The notes under the pieces: generated by a model
Database searches by the model: none
Seen by the model: only the letters and a program-made list of their open reading frames with translations
What the model was told of the DNA's origin: nothing
Assembly (NCBI RefSeq): GCF_019399895.1
Contig: NC_091879.1
Location: forward strand, 1,550,001-1,614,000
Length of the DNA stretch: 64,000 nt
Reading direction: 5' to 3'
Source of the DNA: Cardiocondyla obscurior
Taxonomy: Eukaryota > Arthropoda > Insecta > Hymenoptera > Formicidae
Position numbers and translations under genes: made by a program
In this document: positions 1-12,590 of the stretch, in pieces
How the letters are laid out: each line of letters begins with the position of its first letter
How positions within the stretch are numbered: the first letter of the stretch is position 1

Positions 1-848
1 ATGGACACCTTTCTCTAAGACGTTCCACAGTTTTAACAGTTATCTTCCAACTTTCCTCTGGTATTTTTTTTTCTTTTTTTTTTTTTTTAGATCAAAGCGT
101 TATTAAAGTAAGCGTTTTATTTTTTTTTCTTTTTCTTTTAGCGGCTTCCTCGTTTTCTCGCTGTGAAGCTCAACTTGTTCCTTTCCGGGTTTACTCGCGA
201 AGGAACAAATCGAAAGATCAGGATTTTTGTTTGGTGAACTTCCTTATGCGCGAACGCACCGCGGGGTTAATGATCTGATTAGGGATGCGAGGGCGCGGCT
301 GAGATATGAAGCCGATTTAAGCTTTTCGAGGGAGGCTTTCGAGCGAGAGGTTGCCGCAGCGCCTGGCAACACCCTCCGTCTTCCCGTCGGCGGCCCCCAC
401 AGGACAGATATCGTTGCTTATGTCCTTGGTGAAGTAACTTTCGCGCTGGTTACGAGTTTCAATTCGATTGTACTCCGTTGACATTTAATAAAGGTAAATT
501 CACGGCTTACGCCCAGAGAAATCGCGATCGTTTTCGCTAATTGGATAACCAAATGCGCGATAAGAATTAAATACATTGATTGCGCAGATATATTTTTAAT
601 ATGCACCATGTGTATTCCAGCAAATATGTTATCCCGGCTGTATGAACTTTATTTATATACTCGCAACAAATCTAAAATAATTTTAAACGTACTAAAAAAA
701 AAATTTGAGAAACAGGAATTTAACCCACGATTTTTAGGATCCTTCATGATTTTATTCAGAAAAATAAGCAGGCTATTTTTATTCGTAAATAAAATGTGTG
801 TGGAATTTTCTGTGACAAATAATTATTGATATTAATCCATTAATTATG

Positions 849-868
849 CTCAATGTACGTACATTGAG
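849..868. other. Perfect 20-bp palindrome
   Basis: CTCAATGTAC followed directly by GTACATTGAG. With no loop it suits a dimeric protein-binding site better than an RNA hairpin. Confidence 0.7.
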
Positions 869-1350
869 ATTATCAGGTTTAAACATTTTTTGGAAGCGCC
901 GAGGCTTATTTCGTTACTGTTATCGCTCGCTGTTTTACATTTTTAGTTAGACGAAGGAGTACGAAAGACCGCGCGAGGGCACGATCGATCGTCGAAGTAA
1001 CACTCGCAATTGCTGCACCCTTAAAACGGGGCATAGCTCCCCCACACAAAGCAGCGCACCCTCGCCCAACACTTTCTCCTCCGCCTTTCTACTTCTCTCT
1101 GTTTTCGCTCGAAACACATGGCACGGGCAAGCCGGTCCTCATGATTTACAACTGTTGCTCGGCAAATTCGATTACGATGATTCTGGGGTACCATGCAGTC
1201 TCGAATTGCAAGCGGAAAGATGGTCGTTAATGCCACAGTGTCATTCAAGAACGTCCACGCCGCTTGGCCTCTCTTTCAAATTTTTCCCAAATTTTTTTTT
1301 TCAAATAAACAACGCGTACGCAATTTTTAAACAACGGACACGAATAAATA

Positions 1351-1353
<3 letters not shown>

Positions 1354-1395
<42 letters not shown>
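1354..1395. repeat. (TA)n microsatellite
   Basis: About 21 uninterrupted TA units. Confidence 0.95.
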
Positions 1396-1398
<3 letters not shown>

Positions 1399-2365
1399 AA
1401 TCGTCCGCATGTATTATAAATTTTAAATAAGTCGAAAAAAGGGAAAGGTCTCGCGTGGAATTTACATTTTCCATTTCCCAGGACAAATCTCCGACGTCGG
1501 GGTGGAGGGGTGGCGGCTCCTCCGGCTCTGTGCTATTGTAATTACTATTTACACATGTCGGTAGTCGCGTGAGAGGCGGCGGCACGCACGACCCCGACGC
1601 ACGCACGCGCGAGCTCCGCAAACTCTCCGCAGTCGGCAGAATAAACAGGTATCAGCGTTCAATCGCGCGCGCAACCGTTAACGCAACGCGCGCCCTTTGT
1701 GCGTCGGAGTCATTATCATATGGAAATTGTTACGCCCGCCGGTTTTACGCGTGTCGTTGCCGCACCGCACCGAGGACACGTCGATCTCGCGTTCGTTAAC
1801 GCGTCGCCGTCGCGTCGAAACTTCATCGGCCACGAATCACTCGTTTTCCCGCTTACGAGGGGACGATGCGCCCCGTAAACTATAACGTCGCATAACGGCG
1901 TGTCATCGACGCCGACGGGGTGGATGGGAAGGTTCGCGCTATCGTACGGGGACGAAGATTAATTTCCGGCGAGCGCTTCGACTCGCTTTCACGGAACTCT
2001 GCCTTAACAAGGTACTACGTCCCAGATTGCAACGCGAGTCTTTCTTTCCGGATTCATACCTGCCGCGAATGGGAATATTATCCCGTTGTACTTCACTCCC
2101 CCTTGCGAATCTTCGATATTATAAACCAAAATCTACATGTTTTACGTAAGCTACAATTTCACATTAATTTTTTAAATCGATATTACAAATTATTAATTTA
2201 AATAGTTTCCAATCACGGCTGGAATAATATTTAATTATTCATCGCGATGCGAATAAGTTATTCGATATGGCACTTTTTCTTATTTCTTTTACTATCTTGT
2301 TGTTTATTCAAGTAATTTGTCGGAGAAACGCCACTGAGTGAATGCATTTTCAAATTGTCTGTCTG

Positions 2366-2391
2366 CGAGAAAATCCGAGAAAATCCGAGAA
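2366..2391. repeat. Short tandem repeat, 10-bp period
   Basis: CGAGAAAATC occurs twice, followed by a partial third copy CGAGAA. Confidence 0.85.
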
Positions 2392-5002
2392 GCGAAGAGC
2401 CATACGTGTGCCGGTTCCCTCTTAGTTTCCATTTCCTTCCTTCTTCGCATATACGTACAGCTATTTAGGCTGCATTGTTCCTACGTGTGGTTAATAGGAT
2501 TCTCTGCAGCGACGCCCCGAAAGGGCGAGAGGGCCTGGAAAATTCAATTTCGTGTCCGACCGCGTAAAAATAACGCCGCGCACCCGTTCTCGCGGGCCGG
2601 CCGTAAAAAGCCACTTCCAGTACGAGAGCCGCATTTTTAATTCCCCGCGATCGCGACTAGATTCCACGCGGGAAATGCATCGCGCCAGAACAAAAGATCA
2701 CGTTTAATTGAGCGGTTGGAGCGCGCGTTTCGAGATGCCGAAGCTCGGAATTTTAAGTACCGTCCGGCCAACGGTGTAATGACCGCCCTAAGCCCTACGC
2801 GCTCCGTTCTTCTTATCGAAAAGCGCTGCCGACGAATTACCATAGAGAAAACACTCGAGATTTATGTCGGCGATAAAAAAAAAAGAAAAAAAAAAGAGGG
2901 AAAAAAAATCCGTCCGTGACATGTTCAACACTTTCGCTGGCTACAATTCTTAGAAAACATCTTACGTTTCTTTTTTTTTTTTTATAATGATCGCCGAACA
3001 ATTAAAAAAAAATACGTATCTTTTTTTTTAAGTAAATGCTTGTGAATTCGGGTATTTAATGCTCGTCGCAATTAAATCGGACATAAGGAGTGATGCGAAG
3101 ACGCAGAAAGGAGGAAGCAAGCAGACGCATCGCAGCGTGCAACGCCGCGATTATTCATTCACGGCGGAGAGGACCGTCGTGCCGACATATCCGGCTGCTT
3201 ATAATGCATCATGTCGCGTTGCACGCTGTAAAACAGGGATATCAATTTGCCGTACACGCATCGCTCATGCGTGCCGCGTGCTGCGCCGTGCTGGTAGACG
3301 GGACATTTTTCCCTGAAAGCCGCGTGCACGAATAAAAGTCCGTAGGTCACACGAGGACCCCCGAAATTCCATCACGGCGATCCTTACGGTTATTTCGTTT
3401 CCTAATCTCAATACGTTTAGTCCCAAAATTATTACGTGCCTACGGTTGAGATAACTTAGCCGAATTACCGTTTTGCAATGTCGAAGCAGATTGTGATTTT
3501 CATCGCAAGTTTATCGAGCCAGCCAGTTTAATTTCAGCGCGTTATTGATTTCTAGGCAAAATAAAAAAAAAAAAGCCAGGCCTTTTTATTCGAACGGTAT
3601 CGAATCAAAGGACTGCGTTTGAAAGGGGCTCTTCTATCGTGCACTTGGCGAAACGAGCCGCTGGTTTTGACAGAAATGTACACGAGAGACTTCCTTCGCG
3701 ACCAACCTGCGCCAATCTATCGAATTATTCGGCAAATAATCCGCGTACACGCGGACCCGACGATAAAGAAATCCATTTATGTTCGTTAACGTTTCTCTGA
3801 AAGGATTCGATTCGGCTCTCTCCGAGATTAATAAACCCACTTATTTGAAAAATACTCTTTTAAAATGGATAAAGTTATACGAGATGAGGTACCTAATCTT
3901 TGATAGGAAATTACATTTCTAAATTAAAGCGTACATAAAATAGCGCGTTTATAAAACAAATGTCAATAAAAAAATAAATAAATAAAAAAAAAAAAAAAAG
4001 AAAATAGGCTTCTCAATGTAAGATTGTCTCTGAAACGTATGGTCGATACATATATTTTCATATTTATCAGCTATCAGCGTTGAGAAATGCGTTTAAAAAC
4101 CTCGTTAATCGACACCGCCAAGAAGCCAGCCCTATTTCGTTTCGGGGAGGTCGCGATATCGCGACGATGTTACGATATTCGCGTCAATAAATCGGACCAG
4201 GGGAGGGCGACAAAGGCGTAAGGAGATTGCTATTTAGATGGGTGAATCGCGGGGACGTTATGAACGAGGGCCAATATCGATGATTTACCATTGGATCCGT
4301 CGGTTATTGCGTGAGAAACGCACGCGGGGTTTCATTATTTATACCTTACGCACAGGTACTTTTATATTTATGTATCGCACGCAGGAAATAAAATGCCGTC
4401 TGCACGGCCGCAAGTGAAATAAACGATTTCGCGGAGCGGAGAGGCCGCCAAGGAGCGGGAAGAAATCGATTTCGCGCGTTACACGGCGGGCTCGAATTAT
4501 TGGTGGAAACTTCGTAAGCCGATTTGCATCCGCGACTCCCTTTCGCTTTCCGCTTGCGTTACTCGGACGAAAAGAAAAAAGAAAAAAAAAGAAGGAAAAA
4601 AAAGGGCAAATTTGGAAGAGAATTAGAGTATTCGGACGCGCTTGTCTTTCTACAATAATCTCCATTAAAACTTCCGAGTTTCAAACTCTTGGTCAAAAAG
4701 TTCATCTGCCATTGTCGCGTGCTTCCAATAAAAATTCACGTTGCGCGTATACGATTTCTTACAAGAAAGGAAGTTAACGTATAATAAGTGTAGCACTAAA
4801 GTGGACGACGTCCTAAATATTTTCTCTCAAATAGAGAAATTTTCCGAGTGTTCCGGGAAAATGTGAAACGCACGGAGGGAAGAAGGAGCCGTGAATACAT
4901 TCGAGATTTATTCCGAGCAAAGTCGGAGCGAGATTTTCAACTTTGGTTTAACACTTTCGTCGCGTTCCCTCTCTGGTGCAGTTATATTCTGAAGTCTCTC
5001 AC

Positions 5003-5136
5003 CTGGCGAGCTCTCTCTGGAGATGATGGACTCTTGAGCGTGTTCTTTCAGCCTCGGCCGTAGCCTCGCGCACCCGTGCCTCGGCCTCCATTCGCTGCCG
5101 GCGTTCTCGTTCCACATCTCGTTGCGTGGCCTCCCT
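5003..5136 (-). CDS. Internal coding exon, Arg/Glu-rich coiled-coil segment
   Basis: This 134-nt exon on the minus strand follows a TTGTTACAG acceptor in phase 0 and ends before a GTGAGA donor in phase 2, giving 44 codons plus two bases. The peptide begins REATQRDVERERRQR and ends HHLQRELA. It is very rich in Arg, Glu and Ala with regular Leu/Val/Ala positions, which is typical of a long charged coiled coil. It continues the helix of exon 40001-40111. The alternative first exon at 11408-11437 can also join it in frame. The next exon lies left of the window or was not recognised. A competing frame through the same bases is open but has no helix pattern, so the coiled-coil frame is preferred. 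Confidence 0.75.
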
Positions 5137-7435
5137 CTGTAACAATTCGAGCGTTGACATTTATTAATGACGGTGCCTGGTAAACGGAAAAACGCGAGGG
5201 GAGAGGGAAAGAGAAAAAGGGACGGTAATTAACGTGGACGGAGTGACGCGGGCAGCGCAAAATTCAGTGTCGACGCGCGCCGTTCGAAAAAAAAAAAAAT
5301 CGTCATCGCCGCGACAGTTGTGAATAATGAATCGGCAATAATGACGTCGATACGAGCAAACGCGGCATATCGCGGAAAGGTATCGCCGGCGCGAGTGTGA
5401 TTAATTAATGGCGGATTTAATAAAGTGTTCGCAGTAGCGTCGCGCGGCGGCCGCCGCCGACTGCGGTGTTATTCGTTGTTCATTTCACCATCGGAGGCGA
5501 GGGATGTTAATTGACTTGTAATTAATCAGCGCGCACTCGTCATAATTTATTCGCGGTAACGCGCGACGAGCGGCGCGATTAATAAATCACCGTCAAACTG
5601 ACCGTGCTTTTCATCTGCCCGATTGGATGGAACGAGCGGAGCTCTCGACTCGACAGTCGCCAAATTTTTGGCTGATTGGCCTGATCCCGAAGATCCGGTT
5701 TGTAATTTCGCTGAACTGTATCGACGAATGTGTCGGAGGCGGAGAATAAAAATAACTTCCCGAGCAGGTAATAGTCGACGGTGCGTTATTCGCAAAATAT
5801 TTCGGGGACGCTGTACTCGCGATTGTCGCGCGGCTCATTCAGGCAACTAATCGCATAGGCCACTGCAAATAATGGACAATCGTTACCCGAATAAATTATT
5901 CAAACGGGAATGGTGATCCCCGCGCAATTCTTTCCGGGATAACGCCCAACTCTAGTCCGCAGTAAATCTGGAACTTGGTGAAATTTACCGGCGGCGGTGT
6001 CTGATCCTCGCCTGGTGAACCCGGAATCGCGGCCTCGGGGAAAAATGCACGGGACGACGGCCGAAAGAGCTCGTCGATCTTCGGATCGTCGCGTCGGGCC
6101 AGCGTAGCAAGAATTATTCATGAATTTAAATCGAAGCGCCCGCACGCCACATTGATTGCGCCCTTCCGAATTCGCGCGGGCGAGTCCGGGCCCGCCGGCC
6201 GTTCCTCCAAGTGCCATCAATAATTGTGCCGGACCAATGTGCCGAAAGCAGTATTTCACGCGATTTAACCCGCCGGTAACCGCGGCTATCTCGGGACCGG
6301 CCGTAAATTGTAGTTTGTCCCGGCCAGGAAGGACCAAGTTTCGGACACGGTCCGAGATAATATATATAATGCTCTCAGATTTGCAACGGTGGCCAGAGGA
6401 TTTAGAAAAAAGACGGACGATTAGATTAATGTAGAATCTTGGCCGGGTTTAATTACCAGAAGACAATTGTGCGAATTTCTGAAAGGCAAAAAATAAAAAA
6501 ATAAAAAAACCCGGGACAATAGTGAATATAAAAATTAATAAAACGTCGGTAGTTCGGACTCGATAATTGAAAGACAAAATTAGGTTAGGTTGGTCGACTG
6601 CGATAATAGAAATTAAAATAACGAACAGAGTAACAGAAACATTTTATACAAATTGTGATATTCGTCGAGAGAAAATACTCGCCTTTAAAAGCATACTTTT
6701 CGATAGATGTCCAACGTCCATAATAATTCAAAACATGCGCTTTGATGTCCACGCGTCCTTTATATGCACAAGAAGGTTTGCGATTTTTCCCAAGGCGGCG
6801 TTTACAATCGCATTCGTAAGAATTCCGCCAACGTCGACGGATATCGTCGCGATCGAGCGAAAGTTCGCCGAAGAAAGGACGCCGGTGAATTCGAGGAGCC
6901 CAAAAGGGGAGATATCGAGGAATACAATCTGGTAAAAGCCGGGCTGACCGCCGCTCGCGCGCGGAGGGTTTAAGGAACGGCCGTAGCGGATTTATGGCAG
7001 CCTTAAATCCTAACGAACGCTCCTTTCCACCCCCTCGACGATCGCTTTCCATCGGGAGTGTCGTATTTGCGAGGTTAGTTTCCACTCCGGGTGCGATTTT
7101 CGGCCCTAAAAAGTATCGCAAATGTTGCAAAAAATAATATCCGGCGTAAGTTTCTACAACGCGATGCGCGGGTTAGTTTACGTACGTGTGTGCTCGTGCG
7201 ATGGTCGTACGATTATCTTGGAATGCGCTGGGTGACGAATATTTAACGTAATGTTCGTATAAATTAGTTTGTTAAATCCTGAAGTTCGTACAAGTAACAG
7301 CGCTGTTGGTCGTTGGAGAGGGGGGAAGCGCGGTGGGGAAATATCGCGCCGCGGCGAGCGATCTAGTTACTTCCCCCTCTCTGTCCTTCGCCGACTGTTG
7401 AACAGAGAAGACGTGCCTCGCGGGAGAGAGACTTA
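5137..7435. other. Intronic sequence, no gene seen
   Basis: This is intron of the minus-strand gene. It is CpG-rich around 5430-6350. Several open frames of 70-180 codons occur on both strands, but none has splice borders or a recognisable domain. Confidence 0.5.
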
Positions 7436-7558
7436 CCGCGCGTACCGAAACCGCGACGAATATTCGAGGTACAGCGATGCATCCCGGTGCGCTCTGGCTT
7501 CTCCAACGAATGCTCGGTACACGGAGAGCACCTTGCGAAAAGTGTTCGTTCGTTCCAA
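7436..7558 (+). ncRNA. Unit C first exon (homologous part)
   Basis: The right edge is a CCAA|GTAAGTGCC donor. The stretch aligns with 21474-21604 (unit D), sharing CGAATATTCG, ACAGCGATG, the TTCGTTCGTTC run before the donor and the start of the intron. The true 5' end was not located; 7436 marks where similarity to unit D begins. Confidence 0.45.
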
Positions 7559-8187
7559 GTAAGTGCCACTGCCGTTTGCGCGTTATTAATTAATACTCGC
7601 GTTTCTGAGCCGATTGCCCGTAACCCGCGAACGATTAATTTTCAACCCTCTTTAATCAGACTTCGAGCAAGGTGATCGTAGATTAACTTTGCGGGTACTA
7701 ACGCAGTTTCCGCCGATCGTGGAATTTCCGCGCGGTAACGCCGAAAGGTAATCGTCAATCAGTGAAGTGAGAAGTCGGCTGAAATAGGCCTCGATCGACG
7801 AGAACCGCGATATATATATCTAGCGGGCTGAAATTCGTATTACATTGAGCATGATCATCGATATAGAATTCGGTATAAATTCCTTAGCCTGTTTGTGCAA
7901 TGGGCTTCTAATACGTAGAGGGCGAACAACAGAAGTCGCGGTGCGGGTGAGCAACAGAGGTCGCGGCGCGAGGGGTACGTGATTTACGTAGTTTACGTTC
8001 TTGCTACTTTGACTACGATGGTTGCTGATCGAGCGCGCATTAACTACATCAGTGCACACGCCGAAAAATAACTTACATCCACCGGTTCTAACAATAAGTT
8101 AATATCCCGATATATCCCGTAATATCCGACAGCACGGATTATCTTTTGCGACGTATACTAATCAAGTGAAATTATTTTCTGTTTCAG

Positions 8188-8450
8188 ATAAGAATCGAGA
8201 GAAAAAATAAGAGAAGAATCGACAGAAGAAGCGAATGTGCCGTCGCCGATATATTCTATAAACGAACCGCAGCCGGTTCGTCGGTTTGTTCGGGAGTGCC
8301 TCACAGTACCGCGCGATAGTAGATTATTATTCGGGTGCGGATTCTCGCGAGTGTCCTGTGCGCGGAAGGAAGCCCGACATCCGAGGACATCCTGCTGAGA
8401 GGAGGAGGAGGCCTAGGAGAGGCATCGGGCCTTGGCGGAGCAACTTTAAG
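8188..8450 (+). ncRNA. Unit C middle exon with conserved hairpin and purine-rich core
   Basis: This 263-nt exon starts after GTTTCAG with ATAAGAATCGAGAG, which resembles the ATAAAAATCCA starts of unit B exons. It contains the hairpin at 8262-8281, the blocks GGGAGTGCCTCACAGTA and CGCGAGTGTCC, and the GAGGAGGAG core, and it ends GGCGGAGCAACTTTAAG before GTAAAT. Units A and B (third exon) carry the same elements in the same order. Confidence 0.5.
8262..8281 (+). other. Conserved RNA hairpin, copy in unit C
   Basis: ACGAACCG and CGGTTCGT form a perfect 8-bp stem around the loop CAGC. Units A and B keep the same stem with the loop CGGC. Confidence 0.65.
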
Positions 8451-8663
8451 GTAAATTATATTTCATATACTTTGTACTATTCGCGATATTATTAACGTTT
8501 GATGTAACAATAAATAACAATTAAAATAAGAAAGAAAAAAAAAGAATAGTTTTTCTTGGTCCGCCAAACGACGATTCTCCTTTAATAAATGTAATAAGAT
8601 TTTTTTTTGAAATGTAAATTATTTAGGCACTTTTAATAATCAAGATATGTTTGTATGTTACAG

Positions 8664-8706
8664 GTTTACGTAATTCGCAACTCCGCTGCTGCGCATCGAT
8701 TTCTCG
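8664..8706 (+). ncRNA. Unit C last recognised exon (43 nt)
   Basis: The exon lies between TGTTACAG and GTAAGTGAC. It contains CAACTCCGCTG, the core shared with the 44-nt exons of units E, A and B. The flanking intron sequence differs from theirs, so similarity is concentrated in the exon. Confidence 0.5.
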
Positions 8707-11407
8707 GTAAGTGACAATCATTTTGGAAGACAGTACTTTTACAATTACTGATTATTATTTGCGCTTATTTAATGATTGAAATTTGACTGTCGTATTTATA
8801 CAATCGATTTTTACGAATTGAAATACAAATTTGCATACTTGAGATTGGTACCACGAGACAAATAAATATCGCGATCCGACTAAAGTGACGAACTTTTGCA
8901 AAAGCAAAAAGCTATTGGTATGCAAAACATTTGATTCGGGTGGGCATTTAGGAAGATTTTACATCTTTGAACGACGCCGCGGAGGCGAAAGCCTTTCCCG
9001 TCGAATTTCGCGAGGAAAATCGTGATTTTACGACAAGCGAACTTTCCGCTATTCGAAGTCAAGCAAGCAGAAACGAGGACACTCTGCGTAAGACGATAAA
9101 AAGTAACCGTCTCTTTCTCCCGTAAAATAAAAACTCAACGCGCGTTAAATGTAAAAAAAAAAAAATAATTTAAAGATAAATCTTTTTTATCAATTAAATA
9201 AATAACGTTAGTCAATTTCATTACAACGCTAAATACTTCGCTGGAACTCGACTTGAATTCGGAAGTTTCGTAACGCGAGCTTATAATATCGTTGCCCGTG
9301 TATACGTGATTTCGTGGCGGGTGGAAGCTCTCAAAAATATCGGATCGTCGTTTAACGTGAGAAAACCGATGTGCTCTTCAAAGGCACCCCGTGGAGAAGC
9401 GTTCGGATAATCCTCCCGCGGCGAGGACGCGCACGTGCGTGACGCAACTTCATTCGGGACACGTGCGACGGAAAGATGCACGAGGAGGCTCGGTCCTAAT
9501 CAACGCGCTGAGTGGGGGGCTGCATCGTCGAGCGTGGCGAATAATTAATGAGGCGGCGACATCCGAGGATCATCGCACCTCGGAATGCACTTCTTAATAA
9601 TTCACGCGAGATCCTGGGACCCCGCGTGGTTCATCGATCGAGTCGCTCGTCGCCTACTCGGGCGAGAAGCACGTGGTGCGCGAGACGGGAGAGGAGCGCG
9701 GTGGCTAAAGACGAGGAGGAGGCTCTCGGCGAGCGCTTCTGGTCCTCTCTCGGTACTTCGCCGGATTGATAGCTGGGTCACGTGCCTGCGATCCCCGATA
9801 TACCCCTCTCTTCGCGAGCACGGCGAAGGAATCGCGCGATAAATCTTTCAGGCCGGCTCGCTTTCGCACCTCCGAGAATCGTGCGGCTCGTCTTCGCCCG
9901 CGAGAGCCCGCGTGGAAATACCGGGGTGGGTGGTTCAAGGAGAGCGAGCCATTACAATAACACAGACATCCACTTGATTCGCCGCGTCGAAGTGGTCGCG
10001 GCACACAATCGTCACTCCGCTCTCCGCGGGCCGGAGTGTCTCCGTTTATTCTGGGCATTAAAAATATTCCGACCGAGGGTCGTGCGCCCGGCTATTGATT
10101 TTGTCGCGTCGAAAGTAAGTGACACCGCAGATAGCGGTGATATAATTTTCATCGTTCGAGTATTATCTCGCGTATAACTTATACAAGTTTCGCTTCAACC
10201 ATGCCGCCCGGTACGATAAACGACTTTTTTTTTTATCAAACGGCAAAGAGGTAAAGCTCCGAGAAATGGTGGTCGTTCGCGATACAATGTTTCCTTTCAT
10301 GAAATTTGGAGTAAGAGAATCGCGTGCTCGGCCGCCGGATTTCTAATAAATAATTAAAAAGAAAAAAAAGAATTGAGCTTGAACGTGACGTAGCGTTGTT
10401 GCGACTTGCGGCTCGCATGCATGGGCTTGTTGATAAGAGGCACGGTTGAGATGCGTTGTCAGTAGAAGTAGCCGCTATCGACGGCGGCTATGCACTGTCG
10501 GTGCATTATTTCGCGCGGTATAATGCGCGGCGAACTTTTTACATGTCAATAAACCGCTTGAAAAAGTTTGTCCGCTTGACACATTTAGCACATATAGATA
10601 TACGCTGTCTGGAGTCTCTCGAAAGTTCGTATCGAACGCAGACGTGAAAGCCATTCAAAGCTTATTAAAATATATTATATAGAATTAAAATGCAGTGTTA
10701 GAAAATAAAAAAGAAATTTAATAAAAAATTAATAAATAAAAAAAAAATTAATTCAATAATTAAATAGCGACTGTCTGTGAAGATCTAATGAGTTCTATTC
10801 TCTCTTTCACTCGTTAGTTATTTCTTTCAGTACAAAAAATTGGGTGGGTATTATTTTACATTGAAACAACAATAACGATTCGGAATTCCGCTTTCGTAGG
10901 CTGTAGTAAAATTATATTTGTCGATCAACAAATCCGCAAGGATCACGAATGCGAGAGTACGCGCGAACGCGTGAATGCCTCATTCATCGGCAACGAAAGA
11001 GTATATCGTGAATGGCAGTCTCTCACGAGTATAGATATCTACGAGCAGATACCTGCGAGCGCTTTTAATGGTCCGTGAATTTTCTTGTTTGCCTTTTTCA
11101 TCACTCACGTGTTTATCACAGTACCGTTCATTCAATCTGCAACGTCTATCGTCTTTATTCCCGAGCCTTTATTACTCACTTGAGCATTAAACAAAATTAC
11201 GTACTACTCTGTCATAATTACGAATATTAAAAAAAAAACAAAAAAACGCGTATTGTTTCGAATTAAATTGGAAAATAATAGAATTGCTATTCGCAATTTT
11301 TTTTGCGCACCCGTCTTCTTTTGGAAATTGCGTTCACGGTACGTGATCCGGCGAGGAAGGGATGTTTTTCGAGAGCCGCGTGTCAACCCCCGAAACGAAG
11401 AACTCAC
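8707..11407. other. Intronic sequence between unit C and the alternative first exon
   Basis: It contains a GC- and CpG-rich part at about 9400-10130 with a plus-strand donor-like GAAAGTAAGTGAC near 10108. No homology to the repeated units was seen apart from the donor shape. No gene is supported. Confidence 0.45.
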
Positions 11408-11437
11408 CCTGCTCTGTTTAGTGAGATTGGTGCCCAT
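11408..11437 (-). CDS. Candidate alternative first coding exon (MGTNLTKQSR)
   Basis: An ATG at 11437-11435 opens a ten-codon segment, MGTNLTKQSR, that ends exactly at AGG|GTGAGT, a strong donor in phase 0. This matches the phase 0 acceptor of exon 5003-5136, so a transcript starting here would encode a protein beginning with this peptide followed directly by the coiled coil. The start has G at +4 but C at -3, so it is a moderate context. Gly2 with Thr6 fits the general N-myristoylation pattern; that is inference only. No convincing 3' splice site lies upstream, so a first exon is preferred over an internal one. The frame stays open upstream to 11920, so a longer N terminus is possible. Confidence 0.5.
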
Positions 11438-11920
11438 CGGCTGGCGATTTTGCGTCGTGGTGCCGACGGCGACGTTGCGGCCACGCACGCCGTCGGCCGC
11501 GGGACATTCCCCCGGCCCCGAGGGTGCAGAGGGGCCCACCCCTCTCGCGCCCGTTCCCCAGCTCGGGTGCACTCGCGCGGCCACCCTGCTGTCGCTGCCA
11601 CTCGCCGGGCCCTCCACCGGTCCCTTTATTATAAGTCGTGGCAAGCCACCCCTGTACGACGGCCCTTCACCGACACGATCACTACCACCACCAGCACTAT
11701 CACCAACGGTGACACCACCACCAGCGACACTATCGCCGTTCGTACTACTACTAATGCGCCCGCTGTTAGCGTTACGACTATTGCCGTCGCAGCTGCTCTC
11801 TCGACCGGCACGACTACCATCGGCTACGACGACCGCACTACCCTCCGTCGCCTCCACCACCCCCGCGTCTTCCACAATCGACTCCGGCACCTCGGACGAC
11901 AGCGCGAACCGTTCAGCGAG
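11438..11920 (-). other. 5' UTR or N-terminal extension of the alternative first exon
   Basis: In frame with the MGTNLTKQSR start, the minus strand is open back to a TAG at 11923-11921 but contains no other ATG. Translated, it would be low complexity and rich in Gly, Ser, Val and Ala. The DNA holds a GGT/GTC-type degenerate repeat near 11685-11830 (read as ACC/AC triplets on the plus strand). Frames on both strands are open here because of that composition, so openness is weak evidence for coding. The simplest reading is a CpG-rich 5' UTR. A non-ATG or spliced upstream start would be needed for it to be translated. Confidence 0.35.
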
Positions 11921-12556
11921 CTACCCTTTCGAACAATGTTGTCGCAGCTGCTAGCAAATCGTCGCGCAGCTGGTATTTAATTGTATCTCGAACTCGCGTG
12001 GCGTACGGAAACTTCGCTCTCGCAATTAAAAAATATTCCCGAGCGGATTCCTCTCGTAGTCGCTTAAGCTCGTTTATCCGGCTTAGCGTAGCTCCTTTGG
12101 TTCCATGAATACTTGCACCACTTATTCGAGTTAGGCTTGTCGAGGTAACTTGCGGGCCGCGGTTAGGTCTCCCGAAGCAGTTCTTAGAAGATACGTACAA
12201 AAGATATCACGAATTATCGAGGTAGAGGATTCCGCGGGCCCGTGTCCCCGCGGGACTAAGGCAACGCTTCCCGTCGGCTGAGCTTCCTCGCGTCAAAGAC
12301 GTTGGAGGTACGTCAGGACCGTCACGCAGGCACCTTCGAGCGCTCGGTCATCTGCGCGAGTCGAGGAACATGTCCCTGTCTCCCCAGAATAATCCGCCGT
12401 TGTTTTCGTTCTCCTCGTCAACTTCCGCTTCGCACTTCGCCGCTGGACATGTCCCTCGCGCGCTCGCTCTTTGTCATCCGAGTCGTGGGCGACCAACTTG
12501 CATTCTCGTGTTCGCCGCCGAGTATGCCAAGCGACAGTAAGCAATCCACGTCGTTA

Positions 12557-12590
<34 letters not shown>

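Larger units (their letters stand above)
1..5002. other. Intronic sequence downstream of the 5.0-kb exon, no gene seen
   Basis: In the minus sense this follows the phase 2 donor of exon 5003-5136, so it is probably intron. It holds poly-T runs near 65-90, the 20-bp palindrome at 849, the (TA)n tract and short repeats. No exon with matching phase and coiled-coil content was found. Confidence 0.5.
7436..8706 (+). ncRNA. Unit C: spliced non-coding transcription unit of the repeated family
   Basis: Three exons can be drawn: one ending at 7558 (CCAA|GTAAGT), one at 8188-8450 (GTTTCAG acceptor, CTTTAAG|GTAAAT donor) and one at 8664-8706 (TGTTACAG acceptor, CTCG|GTAAGT donor). The middle exon contains the perfect hairpin at 8262-8281 and the purine-rich core CTGAGAGGAGGAGGAGGCC ending in GGCGGAGCAAC. 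The last exon holds the family core CAACTCCGCTG. Units A and B repeat the same order, and unit D repeats the first exon. Short ATG frames exist but none is kept between copies. I infer a structured long non-coding RNA. It lies antisense within the intron between the alternative first exon and the 5.1-kb exon of the minus-strand gene. Confidence 0.5.

Noticed and set aside
7363..7569. Minus-strand frame in unit C sharing residues with unit D
   Set aside because: Similarity is explained by the duplicated DNA, and the plus-strand splice donor at its edge is the conserved feature.
11253..11980. Long plus-strand open frames of over 220 codons
   Set aside because: They overlap the minus-strand first exon in CpG-rich, triplet-repetitive DNA where most frames are open by composition; they have no domain and no splice borders.
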